From contig SEBU01000006.1 of assembly GCA_004173475.1 (NCBI GenBank), forward strand, positions 347,959 to 411,958: a stretch of 64,000 nt of DNA, read 5' to 3'. Position 1 is the first letter of the stretch; each line of letters starts with the position of its first letter. The translations under genes and the position numbers were made by a program. Shown piece by piece: positions 35,793 to 44,996 of the stretch. The notes under the pieces are model-generated. The model was not told the DNA's origin. It made no database searches and worked only from the letters and a program-made list of their open reading frames with translations. Source of the DNA: Gammaproteobacteria bacterium (GTDB lineage Bacteria; Pseudomonadota; Gammaproteobacteria; Pseudomonadales; Cellvibrionaceae).

Positions 35793-36065
35793 TTACTCCT
35801 TGGTGCGGCGTGCTTCAACCATTGCACACAGGTTTTGAATGTTGGCGAAATGCTTACGAGTTTCTTCAGATTCGGCATCTAGCTTTACGCCGTATCGCTT
35901 CTGTAATGCCACACCCAGCTCAAGAGCATCAATAGAATCCAAACCTAGTCCATCAACGAAAAGCGGTGCCGTGTCATCAATATCTTCGGCGCTTATATCT
36001 TCTAAATCCAATGTATCAATAATTAACTGCTTGAGCTCTTGAGCCAAGCTATGCGTGTGTATCAT
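35793..36065 (-). CDS. apeE: Acyl carrier protein ApeE
   Basis: A 90-residue acyl carrier protein. The attachment serine is in GLGLDSIDALELGVAL near residue 44. It is longer at the N terminus than ApeF (MIHTHSLAQELKQLI). Its start overlaps the end of the upstream acyltransferase gene by 17 bases. A second ACP in tandem is a normal feature of aryl polyene operons. The ApeE label follows gene order. Confidence 0.85.
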   Translation of the reverse strand: MIHTHSLAQELKQLIIDTLDLEDISAEDIDDTAPLFVDGLGLDSIDALELGVALQKRYGVKLDAESEETRKHFANIQNLCAMVEARRTKE

Positions 36066-36828
36066 GTGCTCTTAAATCCTCGGTGAAGTATTGCTGTAAA
36101 TCCTGGGTTAGCTGGCGGGCAGCCATGGCTGGTTGATGCTGAGTATAGCTGGCGATAGAAATGTCATTGCCCACCAGCAGACTCAAATGCACTTTTTTTG
36201 GTGGAATGTGGTACCACCGGTGTTTTTTACTCAAGGTGAGCGGGTTGCACAAAATGGTCACCGGAGTGATCGCAGTTTGCGTACGTAATGCCAGGTTCGC
36301 TGCACCGCGCTGAAAGTGCAGGGCTTCCCCAGGGACAGTGCGAGTACCTTCAGGGAAAATAATCAGAGCGCTACCTTTATCAATTGATTCGCGCGCTTTT
36401 TCCACTAACTCAGGGCCGCTATCGTTAGTCAAAAATCCGGTCAATCGCAGATAGCCATTCATGGCCGGATTGGAGAGCAACCTGCCTTTCACAATGCAAT
36501 CAGGGTTGGGAATAAATGCAATAAGAAACACAACATCAATGAGACAGGGATGGTTCGCCAAAACCAGCAAACGGGGGCGTTTTAACAGTTCCTCACCCTT
36601 GATATACCAAGTCAACACGCCAAGAAAACGCATGGTATGTATAAACAATCGGAAGGTTCGATGAATCAGTAAACGCGCGCGCCGTTGACGCTGTTCGGCG
36701 TTGCGCGACGTTAATTTGATCCAGGGCGTTGCAATCAAGGGAACGATTACGCCTCCCAAGCCGAAGAGTGTGAAACTGAGCCCAGTCGCAAAAAGTCTCC
36801 AACCATAGTTTAAACGCTCAATGATCAC
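36049..36828 (-). CDS. PlsC-type lysophospholipid acyltransferase of the aryl polyene cluster
   Basis: A 259-residue membrane-bound 1-acylglycerol-3-phosphate-type acyltransferase. LANHPCLIDVVFL has the HX4D catalytic pair near residue 94, and IIFPEGTRTVPGE near residue 161 is the acceptor-binding motif. One N-terminal hydrophobic segment (about residues 13-35) would anchor it. I favour the GTG at 36828, which overlaps the stop of apeC (GTGA) and follows GGCGGAA; a GTG at 36852 would add eight residues. It fits the ApeD position and would acylate the lipid anchor of the pigment. Confidence 0.83.
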   Translation of the reverse strand: MIIERLNYGWRLFATGLSFTLFGLGGVIVPLIATPWIKLTSRNAEQRQRRARLLIHRTFRLFIHTMRFLGVLTWYIKGEELLKRPRLLVLANHPCLIDVVFLIAFIPNPDCIVKGRLLSNPAMNGYLRLTGFLTNDSGPELVEKARESIDKGSALIIFPEGTRTVPGEALHFQRGAANLALRTQTAITPVTILCNPLTLSKKHRWYHIPPKKVHLSLLVGNDISIASYTQHQPAMAARQLTQDLQQYFTEDLRAHDTHA

Positions 36829-37502
36829 AACAAGTTCCGCCTGAGCTGCCACAAGACTTTATTATGTGGGAAAGCTTTATCGGGCAACTCACCTCGCAAA
36901 AGCGAAAGGATTTCCAAAGGCTGCGGAACAGGAATCTCTTGTGCGCTGTCACAAGCGAATTCGCCCGTAGAAGCAAGTTGCCAATCTGTTCCGCGACTGA
37001 TAACAAGTGCGACTGCGTAAGGAGCCTCAGGCTGGGATACTTGCTCGCAATAGATATTCGGTGGGGGTTCGTCGCAAAATACACACATCACCTTCGGTTC
37101 CTGCGCATTGCATTGGCCCAAAGCCTCAAGCATCGCAGGAATCAGCTCCTGATCCCCGCAACTTATTGCAGTGATATTTTTAGTCAGGCCTTGCTGAATG
37201 GAAAATAATCCAGCCGTAGCGTTGTGGACAGACAAACTGAATGCCGTGGGCGACAGAAGCTCAGAATTGGCAAGATCCTTAAGTAGTTGTAAGGTACGAT
37301 GCAAATCACCGTGACGCGAAACGTATACTAACGGCATTGCGCCATGAGTTTCGGCCAAAGGCATCATCACGCTCATAGCCATACGCGCAGCAGGGCTAAG
37401 TCTTCGCCGAAGCATAGCGGGAATCACGGAGACGTCTGGCTGGGTATCATCAAATGTGGGAAACCAAGCTTTCCAATCAGAAATAGTAAAATTTAATGCC
37501 AT
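36825..37502 (-). CDS. apeC: ApeC: ketosynthase N-terminal-like partner, no active Cys
   Basis: A 225-residue protein of the short beta-ketoacyl synthase N-terminal type (family resembling PF13723). It matches ApeC, the chain-length-factor-like partner of ApeO in the published pathway. The position where a ketosynthase carries its nucleophilic Cys reads SLSVHNATAGLFSI (near residue 120), with no cysteine. No His-x-Gly-type C-terminal half is present. This supports a non-catalytic partner role. It is the first gene of the operon, with a 227-bp gap upstream to the divergent gene at 37730. Confidence 0.8.
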   Translation of the reverse strand: MALNFTISDWKAWFPTFDDTQPDVSVIPAMLRRRLSPAARMAMSVMMPLAETHGAMPLVYVSRHGDLHRTLQLLKDLANSELLSPTAFSLSVHNATAGLFSIQQGLTKNITAISCGDQELIPAMLEALGQCNAQEPKVMCVFCDEPPPNIYCEQVSQPEAPYAVALVISRGTDWQLASTGEFACDSAQEIPVPQPLEILSLLRGELPDKAFPHNKVLWQLRRNLL

Positions 37503-37729
37503 CTTATTATGCTATCGCGAAAGTCCATATTGCCCAGGCGCCATTTTATACATGCGACGGTCAAAAAAGGAGTTCCGAAAGCTTAAATGCTGCAAATTAA
37601 TTGGGACGCTGAAAATTTTTCCACCACTTGAGGCGCGCTAACATAAACCATAACCTACAGGTTAGAATACTTTCGCCTTTTTCCACTACCGCTCTGCGGT
37701 CTTTTACTTTTGACTACATGGAAACCGTT

Positions 37730-38170
37730 ATGAAAACATTTATCTCAACACTTGGTGCAGTTGCCCTAAGCCTCTGCGCGCTAGAAGCCAGCGCACGTAA
37801 TGACATTGAGGATTATTCAATTGCCGATGCGCTCGCATCTGAACAGGCTAAAAATATTCTTGGCGACAATATTAAATTCTACTTCGGCAACCAGTCTCAC
37901 GGCGAGGTGGTGAAAGTATTCAGTGAATACAGCTCGAATAGAAAAACCAATGGTGCGAACAAGAGCGACAAAGAAGCCTGCGAATGGGTATTCTTATCCA
38001 CTTTGAAGGCCCTGCGTGACAAAGCGGAAAGCGTGGGTGCAAATGCAGTGGTCAACATTCGCTCCAATTACAAAAACAACTTGAGCACCAGCGACACTAC
38101 CTTTAAGTGCGGTTCGGGCATGCTTATGTCGGGCGTGGCTCTTGTGGGAGATGTTGTTACTCTTAAATAA
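37730..38170 (+). CDS. Small exported protein often misnamed excinuclease subunit
   Basis: A 146-residue periplasmic protein. The ATG at 37730 (preceded by GGAA) starts a signal peptide ending near ASARN. The mature part carries NIKFYFGNQSHG, KSDKEACEWVFLSTLKAL and AVVNIRSNYKN blocks shared by a small family that databases often label excinuclease ATPase subunit, with no UvrA domain. Two cysteines (in EACEW and FKCGSG) may form a disulfide. The function is unknown. It is divergent from the aryl polyene operon. Confidence 0.75.
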   Translation: MKTFISTLGAVALSLCALEASARNDIEDYSIADALASEQAKNILGDNIKFYFGNQSHGEVVKVFSEYSSNRKTNGANKSDKEACEWVFLSTLKALRDKAESVGANAVVNIRSNYKNNLSTSDTTFKCGSGMLMSGVALVGDVVTLK

Positions 38171-38188
38171 TTAAAAGTGTCTGGACAG

Positions 38189-38224
38189 AAAAGCTGGATG
38201 AAAACTAATTCATCCAGCTTTTTT
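38189..38224. terminator. Terminator between convergent genes
   Basis: AAGCTGGATGAA and TTCATCCAGCTT pair perfectly around AACTAA, followed by TTTTT. It ends the small exported protein gene and faces the convergent yicC gene. Confidence 0.9.
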
Positions 38225-38303
38225 ACTTATAACTTGATAGGTTTTTCTATTAAGGGTCTACCAGCATATGTCAAACCGATTCGCTGGCTGTTTGAGTGTT
38301 TTA

Positions 38304-39173
38304 TTACTCGATATTCTGCACCTGCTCCCGCATTTGTTCGATCAACACTTTCAACTCGACCGCTGCCTGCGTCGTATCGCTTACGATACTTTTGGATGAG
38401 AGTGTATTAGCCTCGCGATTGAGTTCTTGCATTAAAAAGTCCAGACGACGGCCAAGAGAATCAGTTTGTTTCAAGCTTCGTTTTACTTCGATAACATGCG
38501 TATCCAGACGATCCAGCTCTTCATCTACATCCGCTTTCTGCGCGAGCAACACGATTTCTTGTTCCAAACGCTCTGGGTCCAAATCGATTTGCAATGCAGC
38601 GAGTTTGGTTTGTAGTTTTTCCCGTTGGGCGGCAAGGATTTCAGGCATACGAGCACGAACTTTTACGACCTGTGCGGACACGGCATCCAGACGCTGCAAG
38701 ATTAATTGTTCAAGTTCAGCACCTTCCCGGCTACGGTGCTCAATAAGTCCTAGCAGTGCCTCATCAAACACTTTGAGCACTGCCGACTGCATAGCTTCGC
38801 GATCCAACTCCTGCTTCTGCATGACTCCCGGCCATTTAAGAATCTCTAATGCACTGAGCGGTGCGGCGGCTTTACCGAGTAGGTCGTTGATCTGAGTTGC
38901 AGCTTTGGCCAATTGCGACACGCGAGATAAGTTAATACCCAACTCTGCCTCAGCCTCATGCTCCCATTGAATGCTCAGGCTGGCCTCGACTTTTCCGCGC
39001 TGCAATGACTTGCGCATGGCATCACGAAGATGCGGCTCAATCTCGCGAAAATCCTCTGGCAAACGGAAGCTGGGCTCCAGGTAACGATGATTGACGCTGC
39101 GAATTTCCCATACGGCGGTGCCCCAGGAAAGTTTGGCTTCGCGACGCGCAAATCCGGTCATACTGCGTGGCAT
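38304..39173 (-). CDS. yicC: YicC-family endoribonuclease
   Basis: A 289-residue YicC/YloC protein, a family shown to have endoribonuclease activity on small RNAs. It starts MPRSMTGFARREAKLSWG, then EIRSVNHRYLEPSFRLP, RGKVEASL and the C-terminal LGRRLDFLMQELNREANTL, all signature blocks. AAGGACC precedes the ATG. It is divergent from rph, as in other gammaproteobacteria. The next gene expected in pseudomonads would be gmk, but the accessory block lies between. Confidence 0.93.
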   Translation of the reverse strand: MPRSMTGFARREAKLSWGTAVWEIRSVNHRYLEPSFRLPEDFREIEPHLRDAMRKSLQRGKVEASLSIQWEHEAEAELGINLSRVSQLAKAATQINDLLGKAAAPLSALEILKWPGVMQKQELDREAMQSAVLKVFDEALLGLIEHRSREGAELEQLILQRLDAVSAQVVKVRARMPEILAAQREKLQTKLAALQIDLDPERLEQEIVLLAQKADVDEELDRLDTHVIEVKRSLKQTDSLGRRLDFLMQELNREANTLSSKSIVSDTTQAAVELKVLIEQMREQVQNIE

Positions 39174-39350
39174 AGATGGTCCTTAAAGCATTAGATAAGA
39201 ATGGTTTGGTGACTTGAAGTCTTCAGAACTGGTAAAGTTCAGCAGCCTTTTGACGCAAAAAAATTAATCGCTTGGCGACAGTTATCGTAATTATTTTGGA
39301 AGATGTTAGCACACCTTCCTCCTATCACATTCAGCAGTAAGGAATTTATC

Positions 39351-40073
39351 ATGCAACGCCCCAGTGGTCGCACCCCCAACCAGCTCCGCGATATTCGCAT
39401 CACCCGCCGTTACACTAAACACGCTGAAGGTTCAGTGCTCGTAGAGTTTGGCGATACCAAGGTTATTTGTACCGCGAGCGTCGTGAATAGTGTTCCCAGT
39501 TTTTTGCGAGGAAAAGGGCAAGGTTGGCTTACCGCTGAATACGGCATGTTGCCGCGCTCAACGGGCACACGCATGGATCGCGAAGCCGCACGCGGAAAAC
39601 AACAAGGCCGCACCGTAGAAATCCAGCGCTTAATTGGCCGCTCACTACGCGCCGCTGTTGATCTCACAGCACTTGGAGAAAACACCATTAATATCGATTG
39701 CGATGTTATCCAGGCCGACGGGGGAACCCGCACCGCGTCCATTACCGGCGCATGGGTTGCACTGGCCGATGCCATTGCCCATTTAAAAGCACAAGACAAA
39801 GTTATCGGAGAGCCGCTGAAACGCGCGATCGCATCGGTCTCAGTAGGAATTTATGAAGGCGTACCCGTACTGGATTTGGATTACCCCGAAGACTCATCCG
39901 CCGATACTGATATGAATGTCGTCATGGGTAACGATGGCGGAATTATCGAAATTCAAGGCACTGCGGAAGCTGAACCTTTTACCGAAGAAGAATTTGCAGC
40001 CATGTTAAAACTTGCGAAGCAGGGAATTTCGGAGTTGCATCGGTTGCAGCAAGAGGCCTTAGCAAAAAATTAG
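39351..40073 (+). CDS. rph: Ribonuclease PH
   Basis: A phosphorolytic 3'-5' exoribonuclease that trims tRNA 3' ends. The 240-residue protein from the ATG at 39351 (AAGGAATTTATC upstream) begins [69 protein letters not shown] and [18 protein letters not shown] blocks are present. RPH domain residues are complete. An upstream extension to 39303 is not part of the family. The gene is divergent from yicC with a 177-bp gap. Confidence 0.96.
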   Translation: MQRPSGRTPNQLRDIRITRRYTKHAEGSVLVEFGDTKVICTASVVNSVPSFLRGKGQGWLTAEYGMLPRSTGTRMDREAARGKQQGRTVEIQRLIGRSLRAAVDLTALGENTINIDCDVIQADGGTRTASITGAWVALADAIAHLKAQDKVIGEPLKRAIASVSVGIYEGVPVLDLDYPEDSSADTDMNVVMGNDGGIIEIQGTAEAEPFTEEEFAAMLKLAKQGISELHRLQQEALAKN

Positions 40074-40118
40074 CTTTGATATAAAGAGGGCGATTGCTTC
40101 GTCCTTTTAATTATTCCG

Positions 40119-40868
40119 CTATAAAATTTTTCGTAGCCGGAATTCCACGAAAAAGCCAAACAGTCCAGCAAAGGCAATCAAAGTTCCTAATAACATAAGG
40201 TAGCGATTTCCAGCATGATGAATATTCCTGTCACCTTTGAACTCGTAAACTCTAAAGCCTCCCTCTACGTTTTTATAAATATGTTTTCCTTGGTATGAAG
40301 TAGTCATAAGCGTATCTAACCTGATCCGTGCACGCATTACTTTATCTTTAGCCGCTCGTTCTTCAGATTTTTTCTGGCATTCGTCGCTAACATTATAAGT
40401 GCAGGAGTCTTTAGCCTCATACCTTTCCCAGCTTGATATAAAATCCCAAGGCTCTCCTTCCAACAAAATGCCATCTGAGATGTATTCGTACTGAATAGAA
40501 TTAAAGATAAGTGAACTGTAACCCGCAACAATTAAGGTCAATCCAATTACACACGCTGCTGCCGACCCGAACAACCATTTCTTAATGTTGTGGATTCTAA
40601 AAGCGGCACCTGCGTTTAAATAATTGGCTACTTCAGGAATATGCCTCAAGTCCTTGTGTATTATTTTTTCATCTATTCCTTCCAAAAAATTTGCTGCATT
40701 GATTGAAAGGGCTTTAAGAATTGCCTGGAATATATCTGCTGAAGGAATGGATTTATCATTTTCCAATTTAGATAGATAAGATTGCTCGATTCCAATCGCT
40801 TCAGCCAATTGTGGTTGAGTAAGATTTTTATCGGTGCGCAGCTGCTTTATTTTTTCGCCGATGTTCAT
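40119..40868 (-). CDS. Membrane-tethered XRE-family transcriptional regulator
   Basis: A 249-residue protein. Residues 4-60 form a Cro/C1-type helix-turn-helix (LTQPQLAEAIGIEQSYLSKLENDKSIPS). Two hydrophobic segments follow at about residues 96-120 and 220-238, so the C-terminal half (about 120-220) would face the periplasm. The layout suggests a one-component regulator that senses something at the envelope. The start ATG at 40868 has AAGGA upstream; an extension to 40952 is not needed. It lies between rph and crc and has no obvious target gene. Confidence 0.85.
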   Translation of the reverse strand: MNIGEKIKQLRTDKNLTQPQLAEAIGIEQSYLSKLENDKSIPSADIFQAILKALSINAANFLEGIDEKIIHKDLRHIPEVANYLNAGAAFRIHNIKKWLFGSAAACVIGLTLIVAGYSSLIFNSIQYEYISDGILLEGEPWDFISSWERYEAKDSCTYNVSDECQKKSEERAAKDKVMRARIRLDTLMTTSYQGKHIYKNVEGGFRVYEFKGDRNIHHAGNRYLMLLGTLIAFAGLFGFFVEFRLRKIL

Positions 40869-40991
40869 AAGGTGTCCTTGTTTCGTATGGATAAATAACT
40901 CGCTGCAGAATAGTCTTAGGGATTCCTTCAAAACTAGGAAGATGAATATCAATGAATACTACTAATACTAAATGTCTTTATCCAACTAAAC

Positions 40992-41017
40992 AAAAACCCG
41001 CCAAGTGGCGGGTTTTT
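40992..41017 (-). terminator. Terminator after crc
   Basis: AAAAACCCGCC-AAGT-GGCGGGTTTTT forms a strong hairpin with A and T runs on both sides. On the minus strand it follows the crc stop codon. Confidence 0.88.
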
Positions 41018-41036
41018 GTTTATCAACCTAAGAATG

Positions 41037-41816
41037 TTAAGGCTGCTGAAGCTCCATATCGTAATCAATAATGACTGGCAGGTGGCTTGAGAACTGTTGA
41101 GTTTTGTAGATAGCCGCATACTCTACTTTAGGGCCGATGCTGTTTGACACTACTTGAAAATCGGTGCGCCAACCATCGCCATCGCCCTTCAAACCGTTTG
41201 GCCACCAGCTGTACTCGTCGTTGTCTTTGTTAACACGACGGAAAGCGTCTACGTAACCCAATTGATTGTAGAGTTGACTTAACCATTGCCGTTCATGCGG
41301 CAAAAAACCGGAGTTGTGTTGGTTCTCTGCGGAATTGCTAACATCGCGTGGCGTGTGTGCCATGGCCCAATTACCACAAAAAATATACTCGCGACGCTTA
41401 CGGGTAATTTTGTCGAGATGCGCCTGGAAATCATCAAAGAATTTAATTTTGACCTCTTGAGACTCCACTTCAGATGTTGCACTAGGTGCAAGCAACGAAC
41501 CAACGCTGAGTTGTTCGTAATCAACCTGAAGATAGCGGCCTTCCATATCCACACCCGAAGCAAAACCCAACCCATAAATCAACGCTTTGGGTTGAACGCG
41601 AGTGTAAATGGCTACACCGTTGTAGTTTTTTGTTCCGGAATCGAAAAAATAGGCAAAATATCCGTCGAGTTCAAACTCGGGCTTTTCCATATCGCGCTCA
41701 CGTGCGCGTAAATCTTGCAAACAAATTAAATCTGCATCCTGATTCGCCAGCCAGTCATATAGACCGCGCTGCGCCGATTGAACAATCCCATCGACGCTAA
41801 GACTGATAACTCTCAT
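41037..41816 (-). CDS. crc: Crc-like protein of the ExoIII/EEP fold
   Basis: A 259-residue exonuclease III-like protein that aligns with pseudomonad Crc, a partner of Hfq in carbon catabolite control. The characteristic blocks are ADLICLQDLRARE near residue 29, FELDGYFAYFFDSG near 48 and KRRREYIFCGN near 138. The catalytic set of true ExoIII is altered: VDG at the N-terminal Asn site, CGNWAM where the enzyme has GDMN, and SSH in place of SDH. Loss of these residues fits Crc rather than a nuclease. It is divergent from pyrE, the known crc-pyrE arrangement. Confidence 0.85.
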   Translation of the reverse strand: MRVISLSVDGIVQSAQRGLYDWLANQDADLICLQDLRARERDMEKPEFELDGYFAYFFDSGTKNYNGVAIYTRVQPKALIYGLGFASGVDMEGRYLQVDYEQLSVGSLLAPSATSEVESQEVKIKFFDDFQAHLDKITRKRREYIFCGNWAMAHTPRDVSNSAENQHNSGFLPHERQWLSQLYNQLGYVDAFRRVNKDNDEYSWWPNGLKGDGDGWRTDFQVVSNSIGPKVEYAAIYKTQQFSSHLPVIIDYDMELQQP

Positions 41817-42025
41817 GTTAGCCCCTTGATTACGGACTGTGTATGATACCCAAGGTTTGTCAAAAAGTGTTACCCATGTTTCGTTTTGTTACAATTTTTT
41901 CTGTTATAGGAGGATTGTAAGTTGGAAACCGCTAGATAACCGCGCGACAATGGAGTCAGTTACTCCCACCCATCAAATATTATTCTTAGCTTTCTTAAAA
42001 CGTAGATCATAAATAGGAACTTTGC

Positions 42026-42670
42026 ATGCAAAAATACCAGTACGACTTCATACATCTGGCAATTAAACACCAGGCTTTGTGTTTTGGTGAATTTACGCTT
42101 AAGTCAGGTCGCACAAGTCCCTACTTTTTTAATGCTGGCCGTTTTCAGACCGGTAGTGCATTGGCCGAACTTGGTCGACATTACGCTGCTGCCATTAAGG
42201 CGGCAAATATAGACTTCGATATAGTTTTTGGTCCCGCCTACAAGGGCATTCCCTTAGCTGCCACTACCGCAATTGCATTATCAGATACCCATAAACAAGA
42301 CTTACCCTACTGCTATAACCGTAAAGAAGCCAAAGACCATGGTGAAGGCGGTACACTTGTAGGAGCCCCCTTGCAGGGTAAAGTTCTCATTGTTGACGAT
42401 GTCATCACCGCAGGAACTGCAATCCGTGAAGTGATGTCTATTATTAAGTCTGCAGGTGCACAGGCCGCAGCAGTATTAATTGGTCTTAACCGCCAGGAAA
42501 AAGGTCAGGGTGATGTATCTGCTATTCAAGAAGTTGAACAATCTTTTGGTATTCCTGTGGTCAGCATCATTAATTTAAATCACATAATCGATTATCTTGA
42601 AAGCCAGCCAAACCAAGAGGCTATGGTGGCCAAAATTAGAGCATACCGTGCAACTTATGGTGTTGATTAA
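42026..42670 (+). CDS. pyrE: Orotate phosphoribosyltransferase
   Basis: PyrE joins orotate and PRPP to form OMP in pyrimidine synthesis. The 214-residue protein has [14 protein letters not shown] near residue 25, [11 protein letters not shown] near 70, [13 protein letters not shown] near 95 and the PRPP-binding [17 protein letters not shown] near 119. All family motifs are complete. The gene is divergent from crc with a 209-bp gap and precedes a small exported protein gene. Confidence 0.97.
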   Translation: MQKYQYDFIHLAIKHQALCFGEFTLKSGRTSPYFFNAGRFQTGSALAELGRHYAAAIKAANIDFDIVFGPAYKGIPLAATTAIALSDTHKQDLPYCYNRKEAKDHGEGGTLVGAPLQGKVLIVDDVITAGTAIREVMSIIKSAGAQAAAVLIGLNRQEKGQGDVSAIQEVEQSFGIPVVSIINLNHIIDYLESQPNQEAMVAKIRAYRATYGVD

Positions 42671-42729
42671 CCCAACTATTTCGCACTACGATCACTCGCA
42701 GTGCATGTTTAACCACTAATTTGGTCATT

Positions 42730-43368
42730 ATGAAACCGAGCTTATATTTATTTATAAAAATTGTGTTGGTAGGCGGCTTATTTGTCTCGCTCAGCACCAA
42801 CACGCTAGCGGCAGATGATAAATCCGAAACAAAAAAGGTTTTTTATCGTTACACCACCGATAACGGCAAAAAAGCTGTGTCACAAACTATGCCCCCGCAG
42901 TACATACGCAACGGTTACGAGGTCCTCACTATCGGCGGAGAAATAATTAAAGTTGTACCTCCCGCACCACCAGAAGCCGACGCAGAACGAATCGCGAAAG
43001 AACGTAAAGCCGCTAAGGAGCAAGCAAAATATGATTTGGAGTTGCGTCAGACTTATAGTTCGCTGACCGATATAGATTCCGCTAAAACTCGCAATCTTCA
43101 GGAATTGGTGAACACCATTAATATCCTTAAGGCAAATTTAACAAGTACAAAATCTCAACTCAAAGTACAGGAAGGTCATGCAGCGGCGATCGAGCGTGGC
43201 GGTAAAACTGTCTCTGAAGATATTTTGAAAAATATAACAACACTTAAGTCTGAAGAAAAAGATTTAAACGTACAAATCAAACAACGTGAGGACGAACTTC
43301 AAGTAGCCGCCGCTAAATACGACCAGGCTAGAGCCCGCTTCATTGAAATAAACGGTGAAAAAAAATAA
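42730..43368 (+). CDS. Exported coiled-coil protein with a DUF4124-like start
   Basis: A 212-residue protein from the ATG at 42730. Residues about 7-27 form a signal peptide ending near TLA before ADDKS. A short segment, FYRYTTDNGKKAVSQTMPPQYIRNGYEVL (residues about 38-65), resembles the DUF4124 pattern seen at the start of many exported proteins. Residues 80-210 are charged, with a long coiled coil. No catalytic residue is visible. It is nine bases from the convergent slmA stop. Function is unknown. Confidence 0.75.
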   Translation: MKPSLYLFIKIVLVGGLFVSLSTNTLAADDKSETKKVFYRYTTDNGKKAVSQTMPPQYIRNGYEVLTIGGEIIKVVPPAPPEADAERIAKERKAAKEQAKYDLELRQTYSSLTDIDSAKTRNLQELVNTINILKANLTSTKSQLKVQEGHAAAIERGGKTVSEDILKNITTLKSEEKDLNVQIKQREDELQVAAAKYDQARARFIEINGEKK

Positions 43369-43377
43369 ACGTTTAAC

Positions 43378-43983
43378 TCACGCAAATTCCATCTGTATTA
43401 AAAGCGGTGAAAGAAGCTTCCATTGCTCGCGCCAGTGTGTGCTTGGTGTATTATGAAATTCACTGCGCACAAATTGCAGGATAGCGCCATCTACATAAGC
43501 CATTAAAAAATGGGCAAAGGTGGCCGCTGGTAGCGCAGCTTGCAAATTATTACGAAGCTCGGCATCGCGTAAGGTTTGTTTTAACTGTGTCTCGATGCGT
43601 TCAAAAAATTGTACTATGCGATGACGCAAGCGTTCCGTCTCTCCGGTAAGAACATCTCCCACTAACAAACGCGACATACCTGGATTTTGTTCCGCAAATA
43701 CGAGTAGCGTATTGATAATGCGCTCGCAGCGTTTGACCGCCGACTGCTCTTGTTTGAGCACCAAATTAATTTGAGTAAAAATAGTTTCCTCAATAAATTC
43801 GATCAAACCTTCAAACATTTTGGTTTTGCTAGGAAAGTGGCGGTAAAGCGCAGCTTCAGAAACACCTACTGCTTTTGCCAAAATTGCGGTGGTAATTCGC
43901 TCGCCCGGGCTGTCCTCCAGTTTTTCAGCGAGAGCTTTTAATATTTGTTCGCGACGCGATATTTTTATTTCGGATTTATTCAT
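43378..43983 (-). CDS. slmA: Nucleoid occlusion factor SlmA (TetR fold)
   Basis: SlmA binds specific chromosome sites and blocks FtsZ ring assembly over the nucleoid. The 201-residue protein starts MNKSEIKISRREQILKAL and has a TetR-type helix-turn-helix (ITTAILAKAVGVSEAALYRHFPSKTKMFEGLIEF, residues 30-64). SVSEAALYRHFPSK-type and the C-terminal region match SlmA rather than generic TetR proteins. It lies between argB and pyrE, the place where slmA sits in gammaproteobacteria, so the assignment is strong. Confidence 0.92.
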   Translation of the reverse strand: MNKSEIKISRREQILKALAEKLEDSPGERITTAILAKAVGVSEAALYRHFPSKTKMFEGLIEFIEETIFTQINLVLKQEQSAVKRCERIINTLLVFAEQNPGMSRLLVGDVLTGETERLRHRIVQFFERIETQLKQTLRDAELRNNLQAALPAATFAHFLMAYVDGAILQFVRSEFHNTPSTHWREQWKLLSPLLIQMEFA

Positions 43984-44017
43984 TTATTACCGCGTCGTGA
44001 CCAAGGCCATACTGAAA

Positions 44018-44038
44018 GGCGACGTATTTTACGTCGCC
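44018..44038 (-). other. Hairpin between argB and slmA
   Basis: GGCGACGTA-TTT-TACGTCGCC is a perfect 9-bp inverted repeat with a 3-base loop. On the minus strand it is followed by TTTC only, so termination is uncertain; it could be a weak terminator after argB or a processing hairpin. Confidence 0.5.
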
Positions 44039-44062
44039 GTCTCACACAGCCGTTAAATGGAA

Positions 44063-44980
<918 letters not shown>

Positions 44981-44996
44981 CTATCTAAAAGTAAAC

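Noticed and set aside
37730..38170. Excinuclease ABC subunit A label
   Set aside because: The protein is only 146 residues, has a signal peptide and lacks all UvrA ATPase and zinc motifs.
41037..41816. Exodeoxyribonuclease III (XthA)
   Set aside because: Key catalytic residues are replaced and the gene pairs with pyrE, as crc does.
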